64,000 bases of DNA from VFKI01 sp033762075 (lineage in GTDB: Bacteria; Pseudomonadota; Gammaproteobacteria; DSM-16500), in contig JANRLY010000040.1 in the NCBI GenBank assembly GCA_033762075.1, forward strand, positions 1 through 64,000. Direction: 5' to 3'. Positions 56,731 to 64,000 of the stretch are shown one piece after another. A program made the translations under genes and the position numbers. The notes under the pieces are model-generated. The model saw only the letters and a program-made list of their open reading frames with translations, ran no database searches and was not told the origin of the DNA. How positions within the stretch are numbered: position 1 is the first letter of the stretch; each line of letters begins with the position of its first letter.

Positions 56731-57971
56731 GATTGTTCTCCTGATGATAATGGTTTTAATTGCAGCCAACTGTCCACTTGGCCTGATGCTCTTAGCCATT
56801 CTGCCCAAGCTTGCCATGCACGGCCTTTTAATTCGACGCCCGCAATTTGACTATCGATACGTTGTTTTAACTGGACTATATAGTCGGTTGAGTTTATCTC
56901 TCCTGCTTGCCACAAACGCTCAATTAATGTCATGCCATCGCCTAATGGTTTCCCAGCAGCTTGTTGCCACTGCTGTGTAGCACGGTAAAGTGTTTGGTAC
57001 CGTTCGGCGCTGCTTCTAATTTCAGCTCTAGCTTGGCGTACAATATCAGCGCGTTTTCCGTCTGCTTCCATGGCGTCGTAGTTAGCGGCGTCTACTTCTG
57101 CTCTATAGGGATTACGCACAAATAATGGAATACTGAGTGTGACACCTACTAATCGTTTCTTCTCGCCTTCACTTGACGATTGCCCACCTTGAATTCCAAT
57201 AGTTGGGTCAGGGTAACGTTCACGTTCTGCTGCCCTTATGCGTGCTCGTGCAGTTTGGTATTGTTGATTGAGTACTAAAACAGCAGGTAATTTACTCATC
57301 AAACTATCAACATCGATATCGTGTGCTGCTAATAAAGGTAAAGGAGAAGCTAAACGTGGCCAGTTCATCTGAGTAAAGCCAGTTGTTGCCCTGAGTGTCT
57401 GTAATGCTTGGTTTACACTGACCTCAGTATCAGCTTGTTGAGCTAGTGCTTCGGAAAGTGCTAATTGCGCCAAGTCCAAATCAACTCGCGCAATATCGCC
57501 ACTTTTGTATCGCTTTTTTGTAAGATCGACAAATTTCTGTAATAAAGAAGTACGTTCTTTTGCTAGGGTAGCAGCCTGTTGCTCTGCTTGATATTTTGCT
57601 AAGGCACCCAAAACTTGTACGGCAAGTTGTTGCCTTAAATCGGCCAATTGTGCTTTTGCTACGCGTGCATTTGCCATGCCTACTTGTTCACGAGCGCCAC
57701 GCTTGTTAGCCCAATCAATCGTTTGATCAATTTCAACATATGATTGGTTTTCTAGTGCATTTTGTTGTTGTGCACTCAATGAAGGATTATAGATAGGATA
57801 ACCTGATGCACGCTCACGTGCTTTAGCAGCAGCCACATTTGATTCGGCAGCTTGGATAGCCGGATTGTTCTCTATTACTTGTTGGAGAAACAAGCTAAGC
57901 GATGAGTCTGCATAAGCAGGCAAGGCTAAGCAACAAATAAATAATGTAGCTATTTGAATGATACGTTTCAT
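56718..57971 (-). CDS. TolC-family outer-membrane channel (CzcC-like), 417 aa
   Basis: Outer-membrane exit duct of the second RND system. Seen: signal peptide (QIATLFICCLALPAYA), then two TolC-type helical repeats (NNPAIQAAESNVAAAKARER, and again DSLMSKLPAVLVLNQQYQTA), with VGVTLSIPLFVRNPYRAEVD, the usual OEP strand motif. Length typical for CzcC (about 418). Start ATG 57971. It begins 29 bases after the cusA stop in the same direction, so one transcript may span both pumps. Confidence 0.92.
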   Translation of the reverse strand: MKRIIQIATLFICCLALPAYADSSLSLFLQQVIENNPAIQAAESNVAAAKARERASGYPIYNPSLSAQQQNALENQSYVEIDQTIDWANKRGAREQVGMANARVAKAQLADLRQQLAVQVLGALAKYQAEQQAATLAKERTSLLQKFVDLTKKRYKSGDIARVDLDLAQLALSEALAQQADTEVSVNQALQTLRATTGFTQMNWPRLASPLPLLAAHDIDVDSLMSKLPAVLVLNQQYQTARARIRAAERERYPDPTIGIQGGQSSSEGEKKRLVGVTLSIPLFVRNPYRAEVDAANYDAMEADGKRADIVRQARAEIRSSAERYQTLYRATQQWQQAAGKPLGDGMTLIERLWQAGEINSTDYIVQLKQRIDSQIAGVELKGRAWQAWAEWLRASGQVDSWLQLKPLSSGEQSWEK

Positions 57972-58000
57972 TTTTTCAATATATCCTTATCTGCATCCAT

Positions 58001-61000
58001 TTAATTAGGAAGCTTATATTGCTTCCATAGCAAGTAAACCGCAGGAATAACAATTAATGTTAAAAGCGTTGCACTTATCATTCCACCAACCATAGGGGCT
58101 GCAATACGGCGCATTACTTCAGAACCTGTCCCACCTAAAAACATTATTGGTAATAAGCCACCAATAATAGCTGAGACTGTCATCATAATAGGTCGTACCC
58201 GCAACAAAGCTCCATTGACAATGGCTTCACGAATATCTTTTTTCGTCAAAGAGCGTTTTTCTTGTGTCGCAATTTGTTGCTGTTTTTCCATTGCATGATT
58301 GAGATACACTAACATCACTACACCTATCTCAACGGCTACACCTGCGAGGGCTATGAAGCCGACCCCTACCGCAACAGATAAATGATACCCTAGCAAATAT
58401 AAAAGCCAGATACCACCCACTAGAGCAAACGGCAGGGTAGTAAGAATAATAATAACTTCGGAAAATCGTCGAAAATTTAAGAATAATAACAAAACGATAA
58501 TGGCGAGTGTGAATGGTGCAACTACGCCTAATCGTTCTTTTGCACGCTCCAGGTATTCATATTGCCCTGACCATGCAATGGAATAACCCGCTGGTAATTT
58601 GATTTGCTGATTAACAGTCTGTTGTGCTTCTTTGACATAAGAACCCAAGTCACGGCCAGTAATGTCGACATAAACCCAACCATTTAGTCGCGCATTTTCG
58701 CTGCGAATCATGTCTGGCCCTTCAGTAATTTCTACACTAGCAATTTCACTAAGTGGGATAACAGCACCGGACATGGTAACAATTGGTAGCAGGCGTAATT
58801 TTTCTAATGAGTCTCTAATTTCACGAGGGTAACGTAAATTTACCGGATAACGTTCACGTCCTTCTACGGTTTGGGTGACGTTCATACCACCGACTGCTGT
58901 TTCAATAATTTCTTGAATGTCTTCAATATTCAATCCATATCGTGCTGCTTTTAAGCGATTAATATCAACGGTGACATATCGGCTACTAGCAACACGTTCA
59001 GCAAATACTGAAGTTGTGCCTGGAACTTGCTTTAATACCGTTTCAATTTGTTGGCCAAGGGATTGAAGTACATTTAAATCGGTGCCAGCAATTTTTATAC
59101 CAACAGGTGTTTTAATTCCAGTCGCTAACATATCTATTCGAGTGCGAATAGGCATGACCCATGCATTAGATAATCCAGGTAGTTTGACGAGAGATTCTAG
59201 TTCAGCGCGAAGTTTTGTCATATTCATGCCAGAACGCCATTTGCTCTTTGGTTTAAATTGAATAGTGGTTTCAACCATTGAAAGCGGTGCAGGGTCAGTC
59301 GCACTTTCTGCTCGTCCAATTTTCCCAAATACACTTTTTACTTCAGGAACTGTACTAATTAGTTTATCGGTTTGTTGCAAAACTTGCTGGGCTTTACCAA
59401 TTGAAATGCCTGGAAAAGTGGTAGGCATATATAGTAAATCGCCTTCATCTAATTCTGGCATAAACTCACCGCCTAATCGTGAGATAGGCCAGAAACCAAT
59501 AAGCACAACGATCAAAGTGATGATCAGTACCTTTCCTGGTGTTTTTAAGATGGCATTAATGGCTGGCTTATAAGTTTTTAATAATAATCGGTTCAAAGGG
59601 TTTTCTTGTTCCGGTCTAATTTTTCCTCGAATAAGATAACCCATCAAAACAGGAACTAGAGTGATGGAAAGAATTGCCGCTGCCGCCATTGCATACGTTT
59701 TAGTGTAGGCCAAAGGTGAAAACAGACGACCTTCTTGTGCTTGTAAAGAGAAAATAGGTAAAAAACTAAATGTAATTATTAGCAGTGAAAAAAATAAAGG
59801 TGGCCCGACTTCCAGTGAAGCTTGTTTTATGATCTCCCAATGATCTTGACCCTCATGATTTTGTTCTAAATGTTTATGCACGTTCTCGATCATGACGATT
59901 GCAGCATCCACCATCGCACCAATCGCAATTGCAATGCCACCCAGTGACATGATATTGGCATTAATTCCTTGGAGGTGCATGACTATCAAGGCCATCAAAA
60001 TACCAATGGGTAAACTAATAATAATGACGAGCGAAGAGCGGAGATGGAAAAGAAATGCAATACAAATTAATGAAACCAGTATGAATTCTTCCACTAATTT
60101 ATCTTTCAATGTATCGATCGCACTTTTTATCAAAGTAGAGCGATCATAAGTTGTAATGATCTCTACACCTTTAGGTAAGCTAGGCTGTAATTGTTTTAAT
60201 TTTTCTTTTACCGCAGCAATAGTTTGCATGGCGTTTTGGCCATATCGCATCACAATAATGCCACCAACTACTTCGCCCTGACCATTTAATTCAGTTATGC
60301 CTCGACGCATTTGTGGGCCTAACTGCACATCAGAGACATCTTTTAGTAAAATAGGAATGCCATTTTTTCCTAATCCAATGGGTATTTGTTCGATATCTTG
60401 AATCGATTTTATGTAGCCTTTAGCGCGTACCATGTATTCTGCTTCACCCATTTCAATAGCAGAACCACCCGCTTCACGATTTCCTCTTTGAATTGCCAAT
60501 TTCACTTGATCTAATGTTAATCCATAAGCGCGTAATCTGTTTGGGTCTAAGGTGATTTGGTATTGCTTAACCATCCCACCTGCTGTTGCGACTTCAGCCA
60601 CGCCTGGTACTTTTTGTAATTCATATTTGAGAAACCAATTCTGTAAACTAGTAAGCTGTGCAAGATCATGTTGTCCTGTTTTATCTATCAAGGCATATTC
60701 ATAAACCCAACCTACGCCGGTTGCATCTGGGCCTAACGCTGTTTGTGCACCAGGTGGTAATCGATTTGCAATTTGACTTAAGTATTCTAATACACGTGAG
60801 CGTGCCCAATAGAGGTCAGTTCCATCTTTAAAAATAATGTAGACATAGGACACACCAAAACCTGATTCTCCACGCACAGTCACTGCACCAGGCACAGCTA
60901 ACATCGCTGTGGTAAGTGGATAAGTCACTTGATCTTCGACTACTTGAGGTGCTTGACCAGGATAATCCGTTTTAATAATCACTTGTACATCAGATAAATC

Positions 61001-61120
61001 AGGAATAGCATCAACTGCAGTATTTTTTATCGTGTAAAAACTCCATAAAACAAGCAATACAGTTGCCAGAAGAATCAGAAATCGATTCTGTATCGACCAA
61101 CGAATAATGCTTGTAACCAT
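58001..61120 (-). CDS. cusA: Copper/silver RND efflux pump CusA, 1039 aa
   Basis: Exports Cu(I) and Ag(I) across the envelope. Seen: close match to E. coli CusA motifs, including AIAIGAMVDAAIVMIENVHK, LDEGDLLYMPTTFPGISIGK, APLSMVETTIQFKPKSKWR, NRIDM-type RTRIDMLATGIKTPVGIKIA, and LPFALVGGIWLLYLLGYHLS. The three methionines that bind metal in CusA (in LLYMPT, PLSMVE and IDMLATG) are all present. Length as expected (E. coli 1047). Start ATG 61120. It follows cusB by 14 bases. Confidence 0.95.
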   Translation of the reverse strand: MVTSIIRWSIQNRFLILLATVLLVLWSFYTIKNTAVDAIPDLSDVQVIIKTDYPGQAPQVVEDQVTYPLTTAMLAVPGAVTVRGESGFGVSYVYIIFKDGTDLYWARSRVLEYLSQIANRLPPGAQTALGPDATGVGWVYEYALIDKTGQHDLAQLTSLQNWFLKYELQKVPGVAEVATAGGMVKQYQITLDPNRLRAYGLTLDQVKLAIQRGNREAGGSAIEMGEAEYMVRAKGYIKSIQDIEQIPIGLGKNGIPILLKDVSDVQLGPQMRRGITELNGQGEVVGGIIVMRYGQNAMQTIAAVKEKLKQLQPSLPKGVEIITTYDRSTLIKSAIDTLKDKLVEEFILVSLICIAFLFHLRSSLVIIISLPIGILMALIVMHLQGINANIMSLGGIAIAIGAMVDAAIVMIENVHKHLEQNHEGQDHWEIIKQASLEVGPPLFFSLLIITFSFLPIFSLQAQEGRLFSPLAYTKTYAMAAAAILSITLVPVLMGYLIRGKIRPEQENPLNRLLLKTYKPAINAILKTPGKVLIITLIVVLIGFWPISRLGGEFMPELDEGDLLYMPTTFPGISIGKAQQVLQQTDKLISTVPEVKSVFGKIGRAESATDPAPLSMVETTIQFKPKSKWRSGMNMTKLRAELESLVKLPGLSNAWVMPIRTRIDMLATGIKTPVGIKIAGTDLNVLQSLGQQIETVLKQVPGTTSVFAERVASSRYVTVDINRLKAARYGLNIEDIQEIIETAVGGMNVTQTVEGRERYPVNLRYPREIRDSLEKLRLLPIVTMSGAVIPLSEIASVEITEGPDMIRSENARLNGWVYVDITGRDLGSYVKEAQQTVNQQIKLPAGYSIAWSGQYEYLERAKERLGVVAPFTLAIIVLLLFLNFRRFSEVIIILTTLPFALVGGIWLLYLLGYHLSVAVGVGFIALAGVAVEIGVVMLVYLNHAMEKQQQIATQEKRSLTKKDIREAIVNGALLRVRPIMMTVSAIIGGLLPIMFLGGTGSEVMRRIAAPMVGGMISATLLTLIVIPAVYLLWKQYKLPN

Positions 61121-61134
61121 GGTTTTCCCTCTGT

Positions 61135-62598
61135 TTAAGGAGCTAATTTTTTCATATCTGTAATAACATATTTATTGTCTTTGGCTTTCTTAAGCGTAAA
61201 TTTAACGTGATCACCTATTTTAAATTGGTTTAGATTGACTTCTTTTTCAACCGAGAAATCCATTGTCATTTCCGGCCAACTCAATACAGGAATGGGTTCA
61301 TGCTGTAATGTTAAGGAGTCTTGAGAAACATTCAGAGCTGTAATGATTCCCTTTCCTTCTATAACGATGTTTGACCATGCAACCGTAGAAGTTTCGGAAT
61401 TTTTAGGTTGAGAAGGTGTTTCTACTCTCTCTAATCCAGCTTTTAAATTGGCTTCCGAGTCAATGAGGAATTGCCCAGAGGCAACAACACGTTCACCGGC
61501 CTGTAATCCAGAAAGAATTTCCACTTGATCACCCGATTCCATGCCGGTGGTGACAGGGCGTACCTGAAAACGATTGCCTAATGAAACAATGACACGATCT
61601 CCCTGTGAGCTTCGGATGAGCGCTTCAAGAGGAATACTTAGTACATTTGATTTTGCTTCCGCAAACAAGGAAATATTTGCATACATATTAGGTTTTAAAA
61701 TGTTATCAGGATTGTTGAACCGAATTCTTACTTTTAGAGTGCGGGTGGTAGGATCAACTTGCGGATATATATATTCTACTTCACCTTTCCATATTTTATC
61801 TGGAAATGCAGATAATTTTGCTTCTGCAAGCTCGCCAATCTTCACCCAGTTAGCTTGGTCTTCAAAAACTTGAACGATCATCCAAATGCTGGATAAATCA
61901 ACTAAGCTTATCATTTCTAGTTCAGGCGTAATTTTCATGCCTTCTCGTACATTTAATGCGGTTACTACACCGTCTTGCGGTGATTCAATATCAATTAGCT
62001 GACTTGATTTTTTTGTATTTTTTAATTGCTGGATTTGTTTTTCAGAAATATGAAGAGCTTGTAGTTTTTTAATAGATGCATTAGCTAAATCTTGATCTCT
62101 GCTACCTAATGCAATCAAGTATTCTTCTTGAGCGTTAATCAATATTGGCGAATATAATTGTAGCAGTACTTGGCCTGCTTTGACAGGTGCACCTACAGTA
62201 TTTACAAAAAGTTTTTTTACCCACCCATCCGCATAAGAATGGATATGGCTAATTTTATTTTCATTGGGTTCAACGTAACCAACAGCCTCAATGCGTCTTG
62301 CAAGTGTTCCTTGCATAACGGGTGCAGTGCGAACGCCAAGGTTATTGATGACGGTCGGTGAAATACGAACACCTGATTGATCGCCTTCTTGTCCTTCAGG
62401 GTAAACAGGAACAAGTTCCATACCCATGCGCGATTTTCCAGGCCCAGAATAATGAACCGTTGGCTCCATAGTGTCGACCCAATATAAGGGTTTTTTTTCA
62501 TCAGATGTTGAATGCCCAGAATATCGCCCAATTACAATACCCATAATGAGGACGAGCACAAGCACACCGATAATGACAAGTATTGGGCCTTTTTTCAT
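61135..62598 (-). CDS. cusB: CusB-type adaptor with C-terminal CusF-like metal-binding domain, 487 aa
   Basis: Periplasmic adaptor for CusA. Seen: N-terminal anchor (ILVIIGVLVLVLIMGIVIGR), the metal-binding N-terminal motif YWVDTMEPTVHYSGPGKSRM then GMELVPVY, lipoyl halves (GWVKKLFVNTVGAPVKAGQV, SPQDGVVTALNVREGMKITP), barrel and membrane-proximal domains, and from about 415 a CusF-like domain (GKGIITALNVSQDSLTLQHE, then LSWPEMTMDFSVE). In E. coli CusF is a separate chaperone; here the Trp-Met-Met Cu(I) site (W, M, M) is fused. Start ATG 62598 with AAGGAG 7 bases upstream. Confidence 0.92.
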   Translation of the reverse strand: MKKGPILVIIGVLVLVLIMGIVIGRYSGHSTSDEKKPLYWVDTMEPTVHYSGPGKSRMGMELVPVYPEGQEGDQSGVRISPTVINNLGVRTAPVMQGTLARRIEAVGYVEPNENKISHIHSYADGWVKKLFVNTVGAPVKAGQVLLQLYSPILINAQEEYLIALGSRDQDLANASIKKLQALHISEKQIQQLKNTKKSSQLIDIESPQDGVVTALNVREGMKITPELEMISLVDLSSIWMIVQVFEDQANWVKIGELAEAKLSAFPDKIWKGEVEYIYPQVDPTTRTLKVRIRFNNPDNILKPNMYANISLFAEAKSNVLSIPLEALIRSSQGDRVIVSLGNRFQVRPVTTGMESGDQVEILSGLQAGERVVASGQFLIDSEANLKAGLERVETPSQPKNSETSTVAWSNIVIEGKGIITALNVSQDSLTLQHEPIPVLSWPEMTMDFSVEKEVNLNQFKIGDHVKFTLKKAKDNKYVITDMKKLAP

Positions 62599-62602
62599 TT
62601 AC

Positions 62603-62869
62603 CTACTCCTTAGCGGGCGGTACTTTACCGTCTTTGTTATCAGTTTTTTTCTGTGGCTCAGAATAAACAGGGACTAAGTCCATGCCCATGCGTGATTTTC
62701 CAGGTGCTGAGTAATGAACATCAGGTTCCATTGTATCCACCCAATACAAAGGTTTCTTTTCCGTGCTCGTAGTTTGTTGATTGGTCGTTGAAGTATTTCC
62801 TTTCGAATATCCAATCAACGGAGTAGCAAGTACAGTTAATAATAAGATAACTAATAATTTCTTCTTCAT
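62603..62869 (-). CDS. Secreted heavy-metal-binding-domain protein, 88 aa
   Basis: Small periplasmic protein likely binding copper. Seen: signal peptide (LLVILLLTVLATPLIGYSKG), then YWVDTMEPDVHYSAPGKSRM and GMDLVPVYSEP at about 42-72, almost the same motif as residues near 38-68 of CusB next door. The motif lacks the Cys of the CPMHP type and uses Met/His. Start ATG 62869 overlaps the cusC stop (ATGA); stop is 4 bases before cusB. A duplicate of the CusB N-terminus that can act as a free chaperone is a reasonable guess. Confidence 0.8.
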   Translation of the reverse strand: MKKKLLVILLLTVLATPLIGYSKGNTSTTNQQTTSTEKKPLYWVDTMEPDVHYSAPGKSRMGMDLVPVYSEPQKKTDNKDGKVPPAKE

Positions 62870-64000
62870 TGTGTTACTCCTTCTAAGTAAAGTAGGGCTG
62901 CTCGTGCTTTAGCGTGTTCAACTTCGATCTGAATTTGCTCCAGACGAACTGTTAAATTATTGCTATAAGCCCGTAGCACGGTGGAAAAATCTGTCGTTGA
63001 ATTTTTATAAGCGAGCAATGCAGCTTTAGAATTTTGAGTTGCTTCTGGGCGTAAATGTTGACGATATACACTTTCGCGTTTAGATAGGCTTTGCCAGATA
63101 GCATATTGGGCAGTTAATTCCTTTAATAAGTCTTTGTAATGAACATCTCGATCAAACATGGTCGCTTCTAATTGATGTGCACTTGCACTTAATCGTTTAT
63201 CTTGGCGGTTGCCTGTGAAGAAGGGTAAATCAACGGTTACTTGCGCGCCGACAAAATTAGAACGTGTCTTGCCGGAACCATCCATATAAGTGCCTTGCCG
63301 TATGCCATAACCCACATCAACTGTCCAACCAGGTTTATATTGCTCTTTCGCAAAAGCTACTTCATCATAAGCCGCTTCAATATTTGCTGTATCAACTTTT
63401 AACATAGGATGCTGCATTAATCGAGATTGTAAAATGTCGAATGGCGGTGGGTTTGACCAGTGAGGTAATGAATTAACTAAAGGACGATTTGCTTCATCAG
63501 CACCAATCCAGCGACCTAACTGTGCTTGCAATACATCTATCCTTTGTTCAGCTTGAACACTTTGGTCATTGAGCCGTGAAAGCTCGAGACGTAATTGTAA
63601 TACATCGGATTGACTACTTCTGCCAGCGCTATATTCTGATTCGTTTGTTTTTAGTAACTGCTTATATAAGGAGCGGTTTTCCCTGAGAATGGTGGCTGCT
63701 TGATTCCAATAATAAAGGTCAAGCCATGTCTCCCTTACATTTCGTAACAACATAGCAGCCTGTTCTTGAATCTTTTGTTGTTCAGCTTTGGCTAAGGCGC
63801 TTGTTTTTTTGGATTTCATGGCAAGAGAATGACCTGGCGCAAACGTTTGCTGTAGACCAACTTGTACCATTGTCATATCATCTTGAGTGAAGCTATATGA
63901 ATTTGTGGGGACATTAGCGGCTCCAGCTATTAACTGCGGATCAGCCCATTGCCCATCAGCAACAGCTTGTTCTCTTAGGGAATCAGCATTAGCTTGGAGT
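62866..64000 (-). CDS. cusC: TolC-family outer-membrane channel (CusC-like), 5' end beyond the window
   Basis: Outer-membrane duct of the Cus system. The open frame continues to the right edge with no stop: upstream of the internal ATG at 63876 it reads ADSLREQAVADGQWADPQLI and NSYSFTQDD, typical CusC-type N-terminal sequence, so the gene is cut by the window edge rather than starting at 63876. Seen further: VQVGLQQTFAPGHSLAMKSK, coiled-coil helices, VGAQVTVDLPFFTGNRQDKR (strand motif) and LLAYKNSTTDFSTVLRAY near the end. First visible gene of the leftward cus-czc operon. Confidence 0.9.
   Translation of the reverse strand, partial: LQANADSLREQAVADGQWADPQLIAGAANVPTNSYSFTQDDMTMVQVGLQQTFAPGHSLAMKSKKTSALAKAEQQKIQEQAAMLLRNVRETWLDLYYWNQAATILRENRSLYKQLLKTNESEYSAGRSSQSDVLQLRLELSRLNDQSVQAEQRIDVLQAQLGRWIGADEANRPLVNSLPHWSNPPPFDILQSRLMQHPMLKVDTANIEAAYDEVAFAKEQYKPGWTVDVGYGIRQGTYMDGSGKTRSNFVGAQVTVDLPFFTGNRQDKRLSASAHQLEATMFDRDVHYKDLLKELTAQYAIWQSLSKRESVYRQHLRPEATQNSKAALLAYKNSTTDFSTVLRAYSNNLTVRLEQIQIEVEHAKARAALLYLEGVTQ

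Noticed and set aside
1..64000. CRISPR array
   Set aside because: No set of regularly spaced direct repeats of 25-40 bases was found; the repeats seen are hairpins, operators or a hexamer tract.

Overview
The window looks like accessory DNA from an AT-rich gammaproteobacterium, most likely of the Legionella/Coxiella group. This is an inference: coding density is high, GC looks near 40 percent, a YhhQ/VUT-family transporter and S24-like regulators occur as island cargo, and Cus/Czc metal-efflux genes follow. No rRNA, intact tRNA or core housekeeping gene is present to settle it.

Layout. (1) 1-1440: left flank with a gene tail, one small ORF and one hypothetical gene. (2) About 1.5-17.5 kb: a composite genomic island. 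Its edges and one internal junction (near 1.6, 8.4 and 17.5 kb) carry short copies of a tmRNA (ssrA)-like 3' end, reading right to left, next to paired CCCCAAA/TTTGGGG motifs like those upstream of the island integrase. I read this as successive integrations at one site. The left half carries an AbiE-type nucleotidyltransferase pair with a third unknown gene, a methyltransferase operon with a queuosine-precursor-transporter-like gene, and an S24-fold regulator lacking its catalytic residues. The right half carries an IetA/IetS-like AAA ATPase plus subtilase pair with a CoiA-like nuclease, then DUF5681, RepA-like ATPase, AlpA and a DUF4102 tyrosine integrase. (3) 17.7-18.3 kb: a cation diffusion facilitator gene. 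(4) 18.3-46.9 kb: an apparently complete 28.6 kb siphovirus-type prophage: integrase, excisionase, exonuclease and SSB on the minus strand, then regulator, replication, Q-like antiterminator, lysis, DNA methylase, lambda-type packaging and capsid genes, a Mu gpT-type capsid, lambda-like U/Z/G-T tail genes and a gene-transfer-agent-like tail tip. (5) 46.9-64 kb: a metal-resistance region with a porin, a P-type ATPase, CzcD, three small cysteine-containing lipoproteins and two consecutive RND efflux systems, one clearly CusCBA (Cu/Ag), the other Czc-like. The last gene runs off the right edge.

How it works together. The prophage shows a lambda-like programme: a perfect 32-bp palindrome lies between the divergent early operons, a Q-like gene is followed by a promoter and two terminators ahead of lysis (like pR'-tR'), and the tail chaperone gene ends in an A AAA AAC slippery site that opens a gpT-like frame. 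The island is a defence carrier. The metal genes form an inner-membrane layer (ATPase, CDF) and an envelope-spanning layer (two RND tripartite pumps), with no dedicated regulator inside the window.

Most worth testing: the three-gene AbiE locus between imperfect 48-bp direct repeats; the IetAS plus CoiA-like nuclease locus; the six-hairpin array near 8.2 kb; and the programmed frameshift. Gene-free stretches over 300 bases: 375-683 (only a possible promoter), 1437-1764 (integration scar, twin palindromes and a repeat), 3612-4236 (AbiE promoter, repeats, a second promoter), 8013-8433 (repeat, hairpin array, terminator, scar), 17330-17678 (integrase arm sites, terminator, att fragment).
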